Positions 7,097 to 13,930 of a stretch of DNA of 13,930 nt are shown here, piece after piece. The notes under the pieces were generated by a model. That model had not been told where the DNA came from and ran no database searches. It saw nothing but the letters and a program-made list of their open reading frames with translations. This DNA comes from Planctomycetes bacterium UBA4800. Its GTDB lineage: Bacteria > Planctomycetota > UBA8108 > UBA8890 > UBA8898. The stretch spans positions 1 through 13,930 of the forward strand of contig DHGK01000295.1 of NCBI GenBank assembly GCA_002402755.1, written 5' to 3'. A program made the translations under genes and the position numbers. Position 1 is the first letter of the stretch. Every line of letters starts with the position of its first letter.

Positions 7097-8395
7097 TCAG
7101 GGCGCAGGAACGACGATCGTGACTTCCTTGCGCGCCCGCTCGATTGCAGGCGGCGGCCAGGGGCGCGGGAACTCGACCGCGGCCTTTGCCTCGGCGCCCG
7201 CCGGCGTCCTCACCGCGATCGCGTAGCTTCCGAAGAAGGCCGATGCTGCGGCCTTGCCGGCGGCGTCGGTCGAGAGCGCCGCCGCCGTCCACCATTCCCC
7301 CTTGATGAGCTTCTTGAGCGCGTCGTAGACGGGCTTCGGCGAGCAGTCCTTCCTGAGGAAGCCGGCCGCGGCGCCCTGCCACGCGCGGGCGTCGCTGAAA
7401 TCCCACCACGTGAGCGCCGTCGTCGCGGGGTGGCTGAAGACCGCCGTGTAGAACATGACCGTGTCGCGGGCCTGGCGCTCCTCGAGCGCGGGCTCGGTCG
7501 GGCCCCAGCGTCCTCCCTGGGCGTGCGGGCCGGAGACGAGCGTCGTCTCCGTGAAGTGGAGCGGCACGCCGAACCGGGCGAAGCGATCGCACACGTTCCA
7601 GACGCGGGATGCGGGCCATACCCCGCCGTGCATGTGGCTCTGGATGCCGATGCAGTCGTAGACGCGCGCGCCGCCCGGCGCGAGCATGTCGATCACGCGC
7701 GCGTAGGCATCGTCGATGCGGTAATCGTTGATCAAGAGCCGCGCCTTCGGGTTGGCCTTGCGCGCCGCGGCGAACGAATCGAGCAGGTACTTCTCGACGC
7801 CGATTGTCTTCATGAGGTCAGCAATCTGCAGCTTCTCGTCGAAGCGGTACGGGTCGGCGGCCTCGTTGACGACGTCCCACATGTCGACGACGCCGCGGAA
7901 GCGGCTCACGCAGGCCTCGACCCGCGCCGTGAGCAGCGGGTGGGACTCCTCGGGCGCCGCGGGCAGCCACGCGGGCACGCCGGCCGGATGGTTCCAGACG
8001 AGCGGATGGCCCTTGACCGCGATGCCGTTCGCGGCGCACCACGCGGCCATGGCGGCCGTGCGCTCGTACTGAGGCTCGCCGCGCGCGCTCTCGTAGTTCG
8101 CCCAGTAGAAGGGCAGCGTCGCGAAGTTGAGAAGCTCCTTGAAGCGCGCGCGGTAGGCCTCCTCCCGCGCCGGCTCGCCGAAGGTGCCGAGCGCGAAGAT
8201 GTTGCAGCCGAAGAGAAAATCGTGGCGCGTCTGCCCGACCGAGACGGCGGCGCCCGCGATGGGCGCGCCCTGCGCATCGACGACCGTGACGACGAGGTCG
8301 CCCGTGCGGTGCGCGCGGATGCGCTCGGCGCTCCCGGCGAGGGCTTCGTCCTGGCCGGCGGCCCAGAAGGCGAGGAAGAGAACGGGTGCGATCAT
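7097..8395 (-). CDS. GH10 endo-1,4-beta-xylanase-like enzyme
   Basis: This 432-residue predicted secreted glycoside hydrolase would cut internal beta-1,4 xylose linkages by a retaining mechanism. After a short hydrophobic leader (about 1-20), residues 32-62 form a small beta segment of the 'VVDAQGAPIAGAAV' type, often seen in front of GH10 barrels. GH10 landmarks follow: KGHPLVWNH at 128-136, WDVVNEA at 173-179 with acid/base Glu178, the nucleophile region HFTETTLVSG with Glu283, and the late barrel motif WWDFSD at 330-335. Residues about 366-432 look like a C-terminal beta-rich appendage. CAT 8393-8395 is the start, with GGAGG (8402-8406) 6 nt upstream. Only 30 bp separates it from the upstream GH116 gene, so both are probably on one mRNA. 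Xylan is the family's main substrate but is not proven here. Confidence 0.87.
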   Translation of the reverse strand: MIAPVLFLAFWAAGQDEALAGSAERIRAHRTGDLVVTVVDAQGAPIAGAAVSVGQTRHDFLFGCNIFALGTFGEPAREEAYRARFKELLNFATLPFYWANYESARGEPQYERTAAMAAWCAANGIAVKGHPLVWNHPAGVPAWLPAAPEESHPLLTARVEACVSRFRGVVDMWDVVNEAADPYRFDEKLQIADLMKTIGVEKYLLDSFAAARKANPKARLLINDYRIDDAYARVIDMLAPGGARVYDCIGIQSHMHGGVWPASRVWNVCDRFARFGVPLHFTETTLVSGPHAQGGRWGPTEPALEERQARDTVMFYTAVFSHPATTALTWWDFSDARAWQGAAAGFLRKDCSPKPVYDALKKLIKGEWWTAAALSTDAAGKAAASAFFGSYAIAVRTPAGAEAKAAVEFPRPWPPPAIERARKEVTIVVPAP

Positions 8396-8425
8396 GGCGC
8401 GCCTCCGTGCGTTCGGGAGCGTGGA

Positions 8426-11400
8426 TCAGTACGGAATTTCGACGATGAGCTTGTCGCCCTTCTTGAGCGTGACTTCTCTCAGGCGCAGGCGCATTTCGTC
8501 GCCAGCCCGCGAGCCGTCGTGGCCCAGGGAGCTGCCGTTGAGCGTGAGGCGCGGAGTCTTGGCGGTCGCGGGCGCCGCGAAGACGAGCTCGCGCAGCGGG
8601 ATCGTCCCCCAGCGGCACTCGATCGTCTCGGTCTGCCGCCCCTCGGCGCACGTCTGCGTGAAGAGGCCCCAGCCCTCGGCGCAGCAGAAGAAGCTCGCGT
8701 GATCCTCGGGCTTCCAGCGCGGCTTGAAGCCGAGGCGCCCGACCGGCCCCTCGTAGATGAACCCCTGGCTCGCGAGGAGGATGCTCCACGAGCTCATGGC
8801 CCGCGCGTAGAACTTCCCGCACTCAAGCTCGTTGAAGGGATTGCCGCCGGGGCCGGAGTTGAGACCCTCACGTATCCTGCCGTCGTACCTGTCGCGCGCC
8901 GCCTTGACGATCGCCAGGCCCTCATCGATCAGACCCTCGTAGATCATGAGGCCCGCGACCTCGTACTCGATGCCGGTCCACACCTCGTCGGCGTACAGGA
9001 TGAACGGGTTGGGCCGTCCGCCCTTCGGCCAGGTGCACATGACGAGGCCGGAGTCGTCGTCGAGGACGTAGCGCCGCGGCGATTGCCTGAAACCCTCGAA
9101 CGAGGTCTTGAAGTTGTGCTTGAAGATCGACCGGAGCGCGGTTGTCACGCGTTCGGGCGGGTAGAGGTAGCCGTTGCCGAGCATGTGCGACCACCACTGC
9201 CCGAGAAGCTGGTCGGAGTGGCAGCCCGTGTTGTAGTCGCGCGCGGGTCGCGGGTCGGGGATCTGGATCCAGTACTCGCCGTTCCAGAGGCGCTCGTCCT
9301 GCGCCGCGCTCCCCGCCTCGCGGATCTTCCGCCAGCGGGCCGCGGAGCCCGGATCGTCCATGACCCTGGCCATCGCCTCGCCCGCGGCCAGCGCCGAGAG
9401 GTACTGCGACCCGAGGAACGTGTGCGCGCCGTTCGTCGCCACGTCGTACGTGTTCCACTGCTCGCCCCCGTTGACGCCGTCCTCGTCGGCGTCGATGCGC
9501 TCGATCAGCCACTCGATGGCCATCCTCACGCCCGGGTAGATCGTGCGCAGGAACGAGCGGTCGGGGCTCATCAGGTACTCGCGGTAGGCGCCCGCGATGA
9601 CCGCGCAGTGCCCGTCGATGAATGCGCCGTGCGGCGTGTGCTGGCGGTGCTGGGTCTCGCCGTCCTGCCGCAGGTAGTGCATGAAGTCGTACCACCTGAG
9701 GTTGCGGCCGATTTCGGGGAAGAGCCGCGCGTGCGACTGGGCGTAGTTCCAGACGTGGGTGCAGTTGAGCGGGCAGCAGCCGTAGCAGCCCTCGAACCCC
9801 GCGAAGTAGTCGCTGCCCGTCGACTTGTGCTTCAGGGCCCACCAGCAGGTCGGCCCGCGCAGGATCACCGTCTGCGATGTGATCGCATCGACGGCGAGGT
9901 AGGGGAGATTGGTCGCGTACATCGTGTCGTGATAGAGGCGCGTGTCCGCGACGAGGCGTTCGAGGTTCTTGCGGACGTACGCGTTCGCATCGGCGGCATC
10001 GGCGAACCAGCCCGCGTACCGGTTGCCCCGGTGGCCGAAGCGCTCGACGTTGGGGAAGTGCCACGTGAGGACGAAGCTCGCGGTCCCGCGCTCGCCGCCC
10101 TTGAGCGTGAAGGCGGCGGCAAGCGCGCCGTTCCAGGTCTCGCCCGCGGGGCTCTCGCCGGAATCGGCCGGCCCGGAAAGCAGGCCGTCGTCGCCGAAGT
10201 CCTTCATGAGCACGCCGGCGTCGGTCCAGCGCGCGCAGGCGCTGGGCTTGCCGCCGAGGGCGGCGAGCGCGCAGTCGCCCCGGAGGCGCGAATCGGCGGC
10301 GATGCCCTCGCCGTGCGTGTACGCGCCTCCCCGCGATTCGGCAAGCAGCGCCAGACCCCACGCGGCGGGCAGGTTCCCGGCGAGGGCGACGATGAGCTGT
10401 CCCCTGCCGAGCGGCCCCGTCACAATGAGCGGCGTGCCCTGGTGCTCGAGGAGCAGGTTGAAGCTGAACGTGTCGCTCGCCGTGACCGCGGTCGCATCGC
10501 CGACCTTCCACGCGCCGAGCCCCGGTTTCCCGGGGAACTCGACGGCGGCATCGACGGTGACCGCCGAGCTTTCGAAGATCCGCGCATCGACCAGCGCCGC
10601 CGCGTCGGCGAGCCCGGCCGCCGGCGCGAGGATCGCCGTCGGCGGCGCGTCGCTGAAGATGATCTGGTCGATGTTGATGTGACCCCAGGGGCCGCTCGCC
10701 GCATCCACGATCTGGAGCGTCGCCTCCTTGCCCGCCAGATCGCTCACGTCCCACTCCGCGGGTTCGAGGCGCTCGTTGTCGCGCCCGGTGCGCGTGCGGA
10801 CGACGGCGCCGCCGACGCACAGGTTGATGCACGTCTTCCCCGCGTGGCTGCCGCCGCCGACGAGGAAGCCGATGAAGCGCGTGGAGATCTTGAACGGCTT
10901 CGAAGTCGCGCGGCCCTGCGGCACGTCGTTCGGGACGAAGGTGTTGACGAGCCTCTTCCCGGCGAAGCCGCTCACCTGCTGCTGGCTCGGCGACGTTCCC
11001 GTGTGCGGGGCCGCGCCGAAGGCCTCGCCTTCGATTGTCCAGCCCTCGTAGGAGCCGCGCTCGAAATCCTCGAACACGGCGTACTCGAACGCCGGCCGCG
11101 CGCCGGCGCGCAGGCTTGCCAGGAGCTTGAAGAAGCTGAGCTCGGCGCCCGAGATGAGCACCGTGCCGCCGTCGCGGGCCGCCGCCGCGAACGACTGCCA
11201 GATGTGCGGCGGCTCGCCGCCCGTCAGGCCCTCGAGCCAGAGGGCGTCGGCGTTCGTGGCAGCGTCGCGCGCGAAGGGCACGAGCGACACGCCCGCGCAG
11301 GTCGCGAGCGCGCGGTCGCCGCGGTTGAGGACGGCGAGGCTGAAGCTCTTGTCGACGCGCGGGCTTTCCATGTTCGGGAGTGCGAGCGTCATGACGCCGC

Positions 11401-11998
11401 CCTCGGGCAGGGCCTGGAACGTGTTGCGGTTGCCGCCGAAACCTGCGAACCGGCGGCCGGTCAGGTTCGCGCCGCCCGCGTAGCCGATGGGATTCAGGAG
11501 GCTGAAGAGAAAGGACGCATCGACGGGTTCCTTCCCGAGGTTCGTTGCCGTCAGCCGGAAGATCGCGCAGGGCAGCGACGAGTCCTTCGTGCTCGTGGGA
11601 ATCATGGGATTGAAGCCTTCGAGCTCGACGGCGATGGGCAGCGCCGGGTCCTTGTAGCCGATCGTCAGGAACGGGTACTCGCCGGCGCACGAGACATCGG
11701 CGAAGCCGGGGAGGCCCCAGCCGTCGCCGCGCTGGAGGACGCGCAGCGCGCCCTTCTCCCCGCCGACCCGGACCGCCATGAAGGTGTCGGGGAGCGGCCG
11801 CTCGTCGGAGTTGTTGAAGACCTGCCAGACGCTCAGCCTGCCGTCGCCGGCGAGCCACACGGTGCCGGTGCCGATGCCGCCGATGGGCATGGCGACGGCG
11901 TCGAGCTTCTCGCCGCGGAAGACGCGCGCGTCGGGCCTCGTCTGGGCTGCGAACGCGGAGACGCACACAAGCAGCACGCACGCAACGGTTCTTCGCAT
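8426..11998 (-). CDS. Secreted GH116-family glycosidase with inserted binding module
   Basis: The 1190-residue protein belongs to the GBA2/DUF608 (GH116) family: beta-glucosidases, beta-xylosidases and glucosylceramidases. After a signal peptide (1-18), the N-terminal beta-sandwich runs from about 28 to 295 and resumes before about 650. The alpha/alpha-barrel covers about 685-1085. The proposed nucleophile is Glu736 in GFEG; the acid/base is Asp929 in HSDQLLGQWW, aligned with the human GBA2 pair as I recall it. A separate module at about 308-450 (FEDF...YEGW...GGGSHAGKTCINL...WGHINIDQI) resembles sugar-binding-like beta domains attached to planctomycete GH32 enzymes. It interrupts the sandwich. 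A CYGCCPLNC cysteine cluster (738-746) follows the nucleophile. CAT 11996-11998 has AGGAG (12006-12010) 7 nt upstream. Next to GH10, beta-xylosidase or beta-glucosidase activity is plausible. Confidence 0.87.
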   Translation of the reverse strand: MRRTVACVLLVCVSAFAAQTRPDARVFRGEKLDAVAMPIGGIGTGTVWLAGDGRLSVWQVFNNSDERPLPDTFMAVRVGGEKGALRVLQRGDGWGLPGFADVSCAGEYPFLTIGYKDPALPIAVELEGFNPMIPTSTKDSSLPCAIFRLTATNLGKEPVDASFLFSLLNPIGYAGGANLTGRRFAGFGGNRNTFQALPEGGVMTLALPNMESPRVDKSFSLAVLNRGDRALATCAGVSLVPFARDAATNADALWLEGLTGGEPPHIWQSFAAAARDGGTVLISGAELSFFKLLASLRAGARPAFEYAVFEDFERGSYEGWTIEGEAFGAAPHTGTSPSQQQVSGFAGKRLVNTFVPNDVPQGRATSKPFKISTRFIGFLVGGGSHAGKTCINLCVGGAVVRTRTGRDNERLEPAEWDVSDLAGKEATLQIVDAASGPWGHINIDQIIFSDAPPTAILAPAAGLADAAALVDARIFESSAVTVDAAVEFPGKPGLGAWKVGDATAVTASDTFSFNLLLEHQGTPLIVTGPLGRGQLIVALAGNLPAAWGLALLAESRGGAYTHGEGIAADSRLRGDCALAALGGKPSACARWTDAGVLMKDFGDDGLLSGPADSGESPAGETWNGALAAAFTLKGGERGTASFVLTWHFPNVERFGHRGNRYAGWFADAADANAYVRKNLERLVADTRLYHDTMYATNLPYLAVDAITSQTVILRGPTCWWALKHKSTGSDYFAGFEGCYGCCPLNCTHVWNYAQSHARLFPEIGRNLRWYDFMHYLRQDGETQHRQHTPHGAFIDGHCAVIAGAYREYLMSPDRSFLRTIYPGVRMAIEWLIERIDADEDGVNGGEQWNTYDVATNGAHTFLGSQYLSALAAGEAMARVMDDPGSAARWRKIREAGSAAQDERLWNGEYWIQIPDPRPARDYNTGCHSDQLLGQWWSHMLGNGYLYPPERVTTALRSIFKHNFKTSFEGFRQSPRRYVLDDDSGLVMCTWPKGGRPNPFILYADEVWTGIEYEVAGLMIYEGLIDEGLAIVKAARDRYDGRIREGLNSGPGGNPFNELECGKFYARAMSSWSILLASQGFIYEGPVGRLGFKPRWKPEDHASFFCCAEGWGLFTQTCAEGRQTETIECRWGTIPLRELVFAAPATAKTPRLTLNGSSLGHDGSRAGDEMRLRLREVTLKKGDKLIVEIPY

Positions 11999-12063
11999 CG
12001 GTTCTCTCCTGTGCCGTGGGACGGTTCAGACCGGCGGACGCGGGCGGAACCCGCATGCATACC

Positions 12064-12092
12064 ATTATGGTCGGAGGGCCACGGGCGCTCAA
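12064..12092 (-). promoter_or_regulatory. Predicted promoter of the GH116-GH10 unit
   Basis: On the minus strand, TTGAGC (12087-12092) and CATAAT (12064-12069) are exactly 17 nt apart, matching sigma70 boxes at four and five of six positions. The predicted leader is about 60 nt. The -10 box overlaps the interrupted palindrome ACCAT-T-ATGGT at 12061-12071, a possible repressor site, and GCATGCAT (12053-12060) lies just downstream. Confidence 0.55.
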
Positions 12093-12117
12093 GAGGGGCG
12101 GCGCGCGGGGGTGATCG

Positions 12118-12141
12118 GCCGCGGCGCGCTCCCGCCGCGGC
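12118..12141 (-). terminator. Stem-loop after the Gfo/Idh/MocA gene
   Basis: GCCGCGGCG (12118-12126) pairs perfectly with CGCCGCGGC (12133-12141) around a 6-nt loop. It starts 15 nt after the stop codon of the oxidoreductase gene. There is no U-tract. It precedes a separate promoter for the GH116 gene, which supports at least partial transcript separation. Confidence 0.45.
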
Positions 12142-12156
12142 GGCGCGGGCGGCCCC

Positions 12157-13449
12157 TTACACGAGCGGCGTCTTTCCGGGCATCGCCACCGGCGCGACCG
12201 GCAGGGGCCCGAGCTCGTACTTCGCGGGGCGCAGGTCCTCCTTCGATTCCTTCAGCGCCCAGTCGTACTGGACGGCGCGGCCCGTGTAGGTGCTCATGCG
12301 CCCGGCGATCGCGGTCATCGTGGCCTGGGCCAGGCGCGGGCACTCGTTGATGGGCTTGCCCTCGCGGATGCTCTCCGCCAGCGCGTTGTACATCTCGCCC
12401 TCGCCGCTCGACGGATTGCCCTGGTAGCGCCACGGCCGCTCGCCCTCGATGTGCGCGCCGCCGCGCGTCACGTAGGCGACGCCCTTCGTGCCCTCGATGC
12501 GGTTGCAGACGTCGCCGGTCACGCCGTACATCTGCGCGGCCAGGGCGATCATCGTGAGGCCGTTGCCGTAGCGGTACTCGACGGCGAAGTGATCGTAGAT
12601 GTGGCCGTGCTCCGGGCCCGTCCGGCACTGGCGGCCGCCGAGGCCCGTGCACGCGACGGGCACGGCCTTCGCGACCCAGTTGCACACGTCGATGTTGTGG
12701 CAGAGCTGCTCGACGAGGTGGTCGCCCGAGAGCCACGTGAAGAACGGCCAGCAGCGGATCTGCCACTCCATGTCGCTCCACTCGGGCCGGCGCGGATGGA
12801 AGTGCCAGTCGACCATGTCGCAGATCCAGTGGGCCTTCAGGACGCGAATGTCGCCGATGCGGCCGTTCCAGATGAGGTCGATGAGGTCGAGGTACTGCGG
12901 CGCGTAGCGCTGCTGCGTGCCGACGACGATCGAGAGGCGCTTCTTGTCGGCCTCCTCGGCGGCCGCGAGCAGCGCGCGGATTCCGACCGCATCGACCGCG
13001 CCCGGCTTCTCCAGGAACATGTGCTTGCCGGCCTTCACCGTCTCGGCGACGTGCTCCGGGCGGAAGCCGGGGGGCGTCAGGTACATGACGATGTCGACCT
13101 CCCCGAGCGCGAGCGCTTTCTTGTAGCCGTCGAAGCCCAGGAACATGCGCTCCTTGGGCACGTTCACCTTGTCGGGAGCGCTCTTGCGCAGCTCGGCGAG
13201 CGACGAGTCGATCCTGTCCTGGAACATGTCGGCCATGGCGTAGAGCTCGACGCCCTTCACCGACTGGAGGAAGACGACGGCATCGCGCGTCCCGCGGTCG
13301 CCGCAGCCGACCATGGCGATGCGGAGCGTGTCCGAGCCCGCGGCATGGACGCCGGAGGTCGCGACGGCGGCGCCCGCGACCGCCGCCGAACGGGTCATGA
13401 AACCGCGGCGAGACAAACTGTCGACCGTGATCTGGAGCTGTTTCTTCAT
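12157..13449 (-). CDS. Tat-exported Gfo/Idh/MocA family oxidoreductase
   Basis: This is a 430-residue NAD(P)-binding oxidoreductase of the glucose-fructose oxidoreductase / inositol dehydrogenase / MocA superfamily. The N-terminus has a twin-arginine signal (SRRGFM at 13-18, then a hydrophobic alanine-rich stretch to about 37), so it should be exported folded with its cofactor. The Rossmann motif is VGCGDRG (47-53), EKPGA (147-151) is the family's catalytic-lysine motif, and GDHLVEQLCHNID (242-254) carries the usual active-site histidine region. The exact substrate cannot be read from sequence. Linkage to GH116 and GH10 genes suggests a sugar or glycoside. CAT 13447-13449 was chosen because the Tat signal starts there and GAGGT (13455-13459) is 5 nt upstream; an extension to 13515 would bury the Tat signal. 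It lies 158 bp upstream of the GH116 gene. Confidence 0.88.
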   Translation of the reverse strand: MKKQLQITVDSLSRRGFMTRSAAVAGAAVATSGVHAAGSDTLRIAMVGCGDRGTRDAVVFLQSVKGVELYAMADMFQDRIDSSLAELRKSAPDKVNVPKERMFLGFDGYKKALALGEVDIVMYLTPPGFRPEHVAETVKAGKHMFLEKPGAVDAVGIRALLAAAEEADKKRLSIVVGTQQRYAPQYLDLIDLIWNGRIGDIRVLKAHWICDMVDWHFHPRRPEWSDMEWQIRCWPFFTWLSGDHLVEQLCHNIDVCNWVAKAVPVACTGLGGRQCRTGPEHGHIYDHFAVEYRYGNGLTMIALAAQMYGVTGDVCNRIEGTKGVAYVTRGGAHIEGERPWRYQGNPSSGEGEMYNALAESIREGKPINECPRLAQATMTAIAGRMSTYTGRAVQYDWALKESKEDLRPAKYELGPLPVAPVAMPGKTPLV

Positions 13450-13465
13450 GGGGTACCTCGCGTGT

Positions 13466-13494
13466 GTGCAACGCCTCGGCCGCGCGCCTTGCAC
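13466..13494. promoter_or_regulatory. GTGCAA-N17-TTGCAC inverted repeat in the oxidoreductase leader
   Basis: GTGCAA (13466-13471) and TTGCAC (13489-13494) form a spaced inverted repeat between the predicted promoter and the start codon. The half-site is the same as in the upstream cluster at 13590-13633, so the same protein could bind both places. It could also fold as an RNA stem. Confidence 0.35.
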
Positions 13495-13519
13495 GCGGGA
13501 TGGACGGCATGACATCGCG

Positions 13520-13549
13520 AGTGTAGCCGCGGCAGGGAGTCCAGGTCAA
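13520..13549 (-). promoter_or_regulatory. Predicted promoter of the Gfo/Idh/MocA gene
   Basis: On the minus strand, TTGACC (13544-13549, five of six consensus) and TACACT (13520-13525, four of six) are separated by 18 nt. The predicted leader is about 65 nt. Confidence 0.55.
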
Positions 13550-13589
13550 GCTCGCGCCGAGGCGACATGCCGGATGCCGCGGCTCGCGA

Positions 13590-13633
13590 GTGCAGAATCT
13601 GCACGCGCGTGCTCATCCGTGCAGTTCGTGCAC
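13590..13633. promoter_or_regulatory. Cluster of GTGCA-N5-TGCAC operator-like palindromes
   Basis: Two 15-bp inverted repeats of identical layout, GTGCA-N5-TGCAC, lie at 13590-13604 and 13619-13633. A partial half-site GTGC lies between them at 13609. Half-sites start at 13590, 13600, 13609, 13619 and 13629, close to one DNA helical turn apart, so all would face the same side. The cluster is in the divergent intergenic region (13450-13769), upstream of the oxidoreductase promoter and of the + strand gene at 13770. It is probably a multimeric regulator site; the protein family is unknown. Confidence 0.5.
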
Positions 13634-13769
13634 CGGGTCCGCGTCGATAGACCCCCGTGTCGCCGCCCAGACGGTGCCGGCTCGTTCGGCACGAGAGTTG
13701 CTGTGATTCCAAGCAGCGCCGATCGCGAGCGGCGCGTACGCCACACATCACCTGAAAGGAGACAGGATC

Positions 13770-13930
13770 ATGCGTAAGGAACATGGACGACAGTTGGTAG
13801 TGTTCGTTGTGGCCGGCGTCGTGATGGCGCTGGCCGGACAAATCCAGGCGGCTGATTCGCCGCCCCCTCAGGCAGCGCTGAACCCGGCGGCGCCCGGTTA
13901 CGGGCCCGGCTTCATCGACGCGAACCGGAA
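13770..13930 (+). CDS. N-terminus of a secreted protein, cut by the window end
   Basis: Only the first 53 codons are visible, and the frame is still open at the right edge. The start ATG 13770 is well supported by AAGGAG at 13756-13761, 8 nt upstream. The product begins with a clear signal peptide: MRKEHGRQ, then a hydrophobic core VVFVVAGVVMALAG, then a QAA cleavage region near residue 28. A proline- and alanine-rich stretch starting DSPPPQAAL follows, with PGYGPGF further on. The protein is probably exported, but no family can be named from this much. It is divergent from the Gfo/Idh/MocA gene and shares the regulatory region with the GTGCA cluster. I found no convincing sigma70-like promoter of its own. 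Confidence 0.7.
   Translation, partial: MRKEHGRQLVVFVVAGVVMALAGQIQAADSPPPQAALNPAAPGYGPGFIDANR

Noticed and set aside
8922..12092. A 1056-residue frame on the same strand as GH116
   Set aside because: Out-of-frame Arg-rich shadow of the GH116 gene with no motifs. It would not suggest a frameshift, because the GH116 frame is continuous from signal peptide to stop.
6980..12289. A 1769-residue open frame on the + strand opposite GH10 and GH116
   Set aside because: It is antisense to two genes with clear motifs and ribosome binding sites, is rich in Arg, Ala, Glu and Val as expected of a GC-rich shadow frame, and has no recognisable domain.
13450..13515. Upstream extension of the Gfo/Idh/MocA protein
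   Set aside because: It would place 22 residues before a twin-arginine signal and covers the ribosome binding site at 13455-13459 and the end of the predicted leader.
13698..13726. TTGCTG as a -35 box for the gene at 13770
   Set aside because: No acceptable -10 box is found 16-18 nt downstream.

Overview
The window is about 13.9 kb of very GC-rich bacterial DNA with eight genes that I consider real. Seven are complete and one runs off the right edge. The best guess for the source is an uncultured member of the Planctomycetota or a related PVC-group lineage. Three things point there: a secreted protein ending in a two-repeat dockerin of the 'DxNxDxxxDxxDA..LGYLF.GG' type that is common in planctomycete genomes, a Tat-exported Gfo/Idh/MocA oxidoreductase, and a large GH116 enzyme carrying an accessory sugar-binding-like module. 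This is inferred from protein style, since no marker gene is present.

Layout, left to right. Positions 1-333 are non-coding and hold a repeat-like element: two imperfect inverted arms bracketed by a perfect 14-bp direct repeat. Next, on the + strand, come a leucine-dehydrogenase-type enzyme (334-1395), an unrecognised secreted protein (1471-2502) and a four-helix membrane protein with a C39-like cysteine peptidase domain (2516-3355). The last two are close enough to be one transcript. Facing them on the - strand is a secreted LamG-like / Ig-like / PA14-like / FN3 / dockerin protein (3416-5713). A divergent intergenic region (5714-5998) then leads to a + strand, NadE-like, ammonia-dependent NAD synthase relative (5999-6970).

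The right half, on the - strand, looks like a glycan-degradation unit read from right to left: a Tat-exported Gfo/Idh/MocA oxidoreductase (13449 to 12157), a GH116-family glycosidase (11998 to 8426) and a GH10 xylanase-like enzyme (8395 to 7097). The two glycosidases are only 30 bp apart. A convincing sigma70-like promoter lies in front of each of the oxidoreductase and GH116 genes. A plausible reading is that the GH10 enzyme cuts the xylan backbone, the GH116 enzyme releases terminal beta-linked sugars, and the oxidoreductase modifies a released sugar or glycoside in the periplasm. A new secreted protein begins at 13770 on the + strand and is cut by the window end.

The most interesting non-coding signals are: (1) a cluster of GTGCA/TGCAC half-sites in the divergent region before the oxidoreductase gene, spaced close to one helical turn apart; (2) the repeat element at 27-226; (3) GC-rich stem-loops without a U-tract at gene ends, two of which share the same 8-nt loop; and (4) a palindrome-rich leader before the dockerin gene. 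I saw no CRISPR array, tRNA, rRNA, transposase or phage gene.
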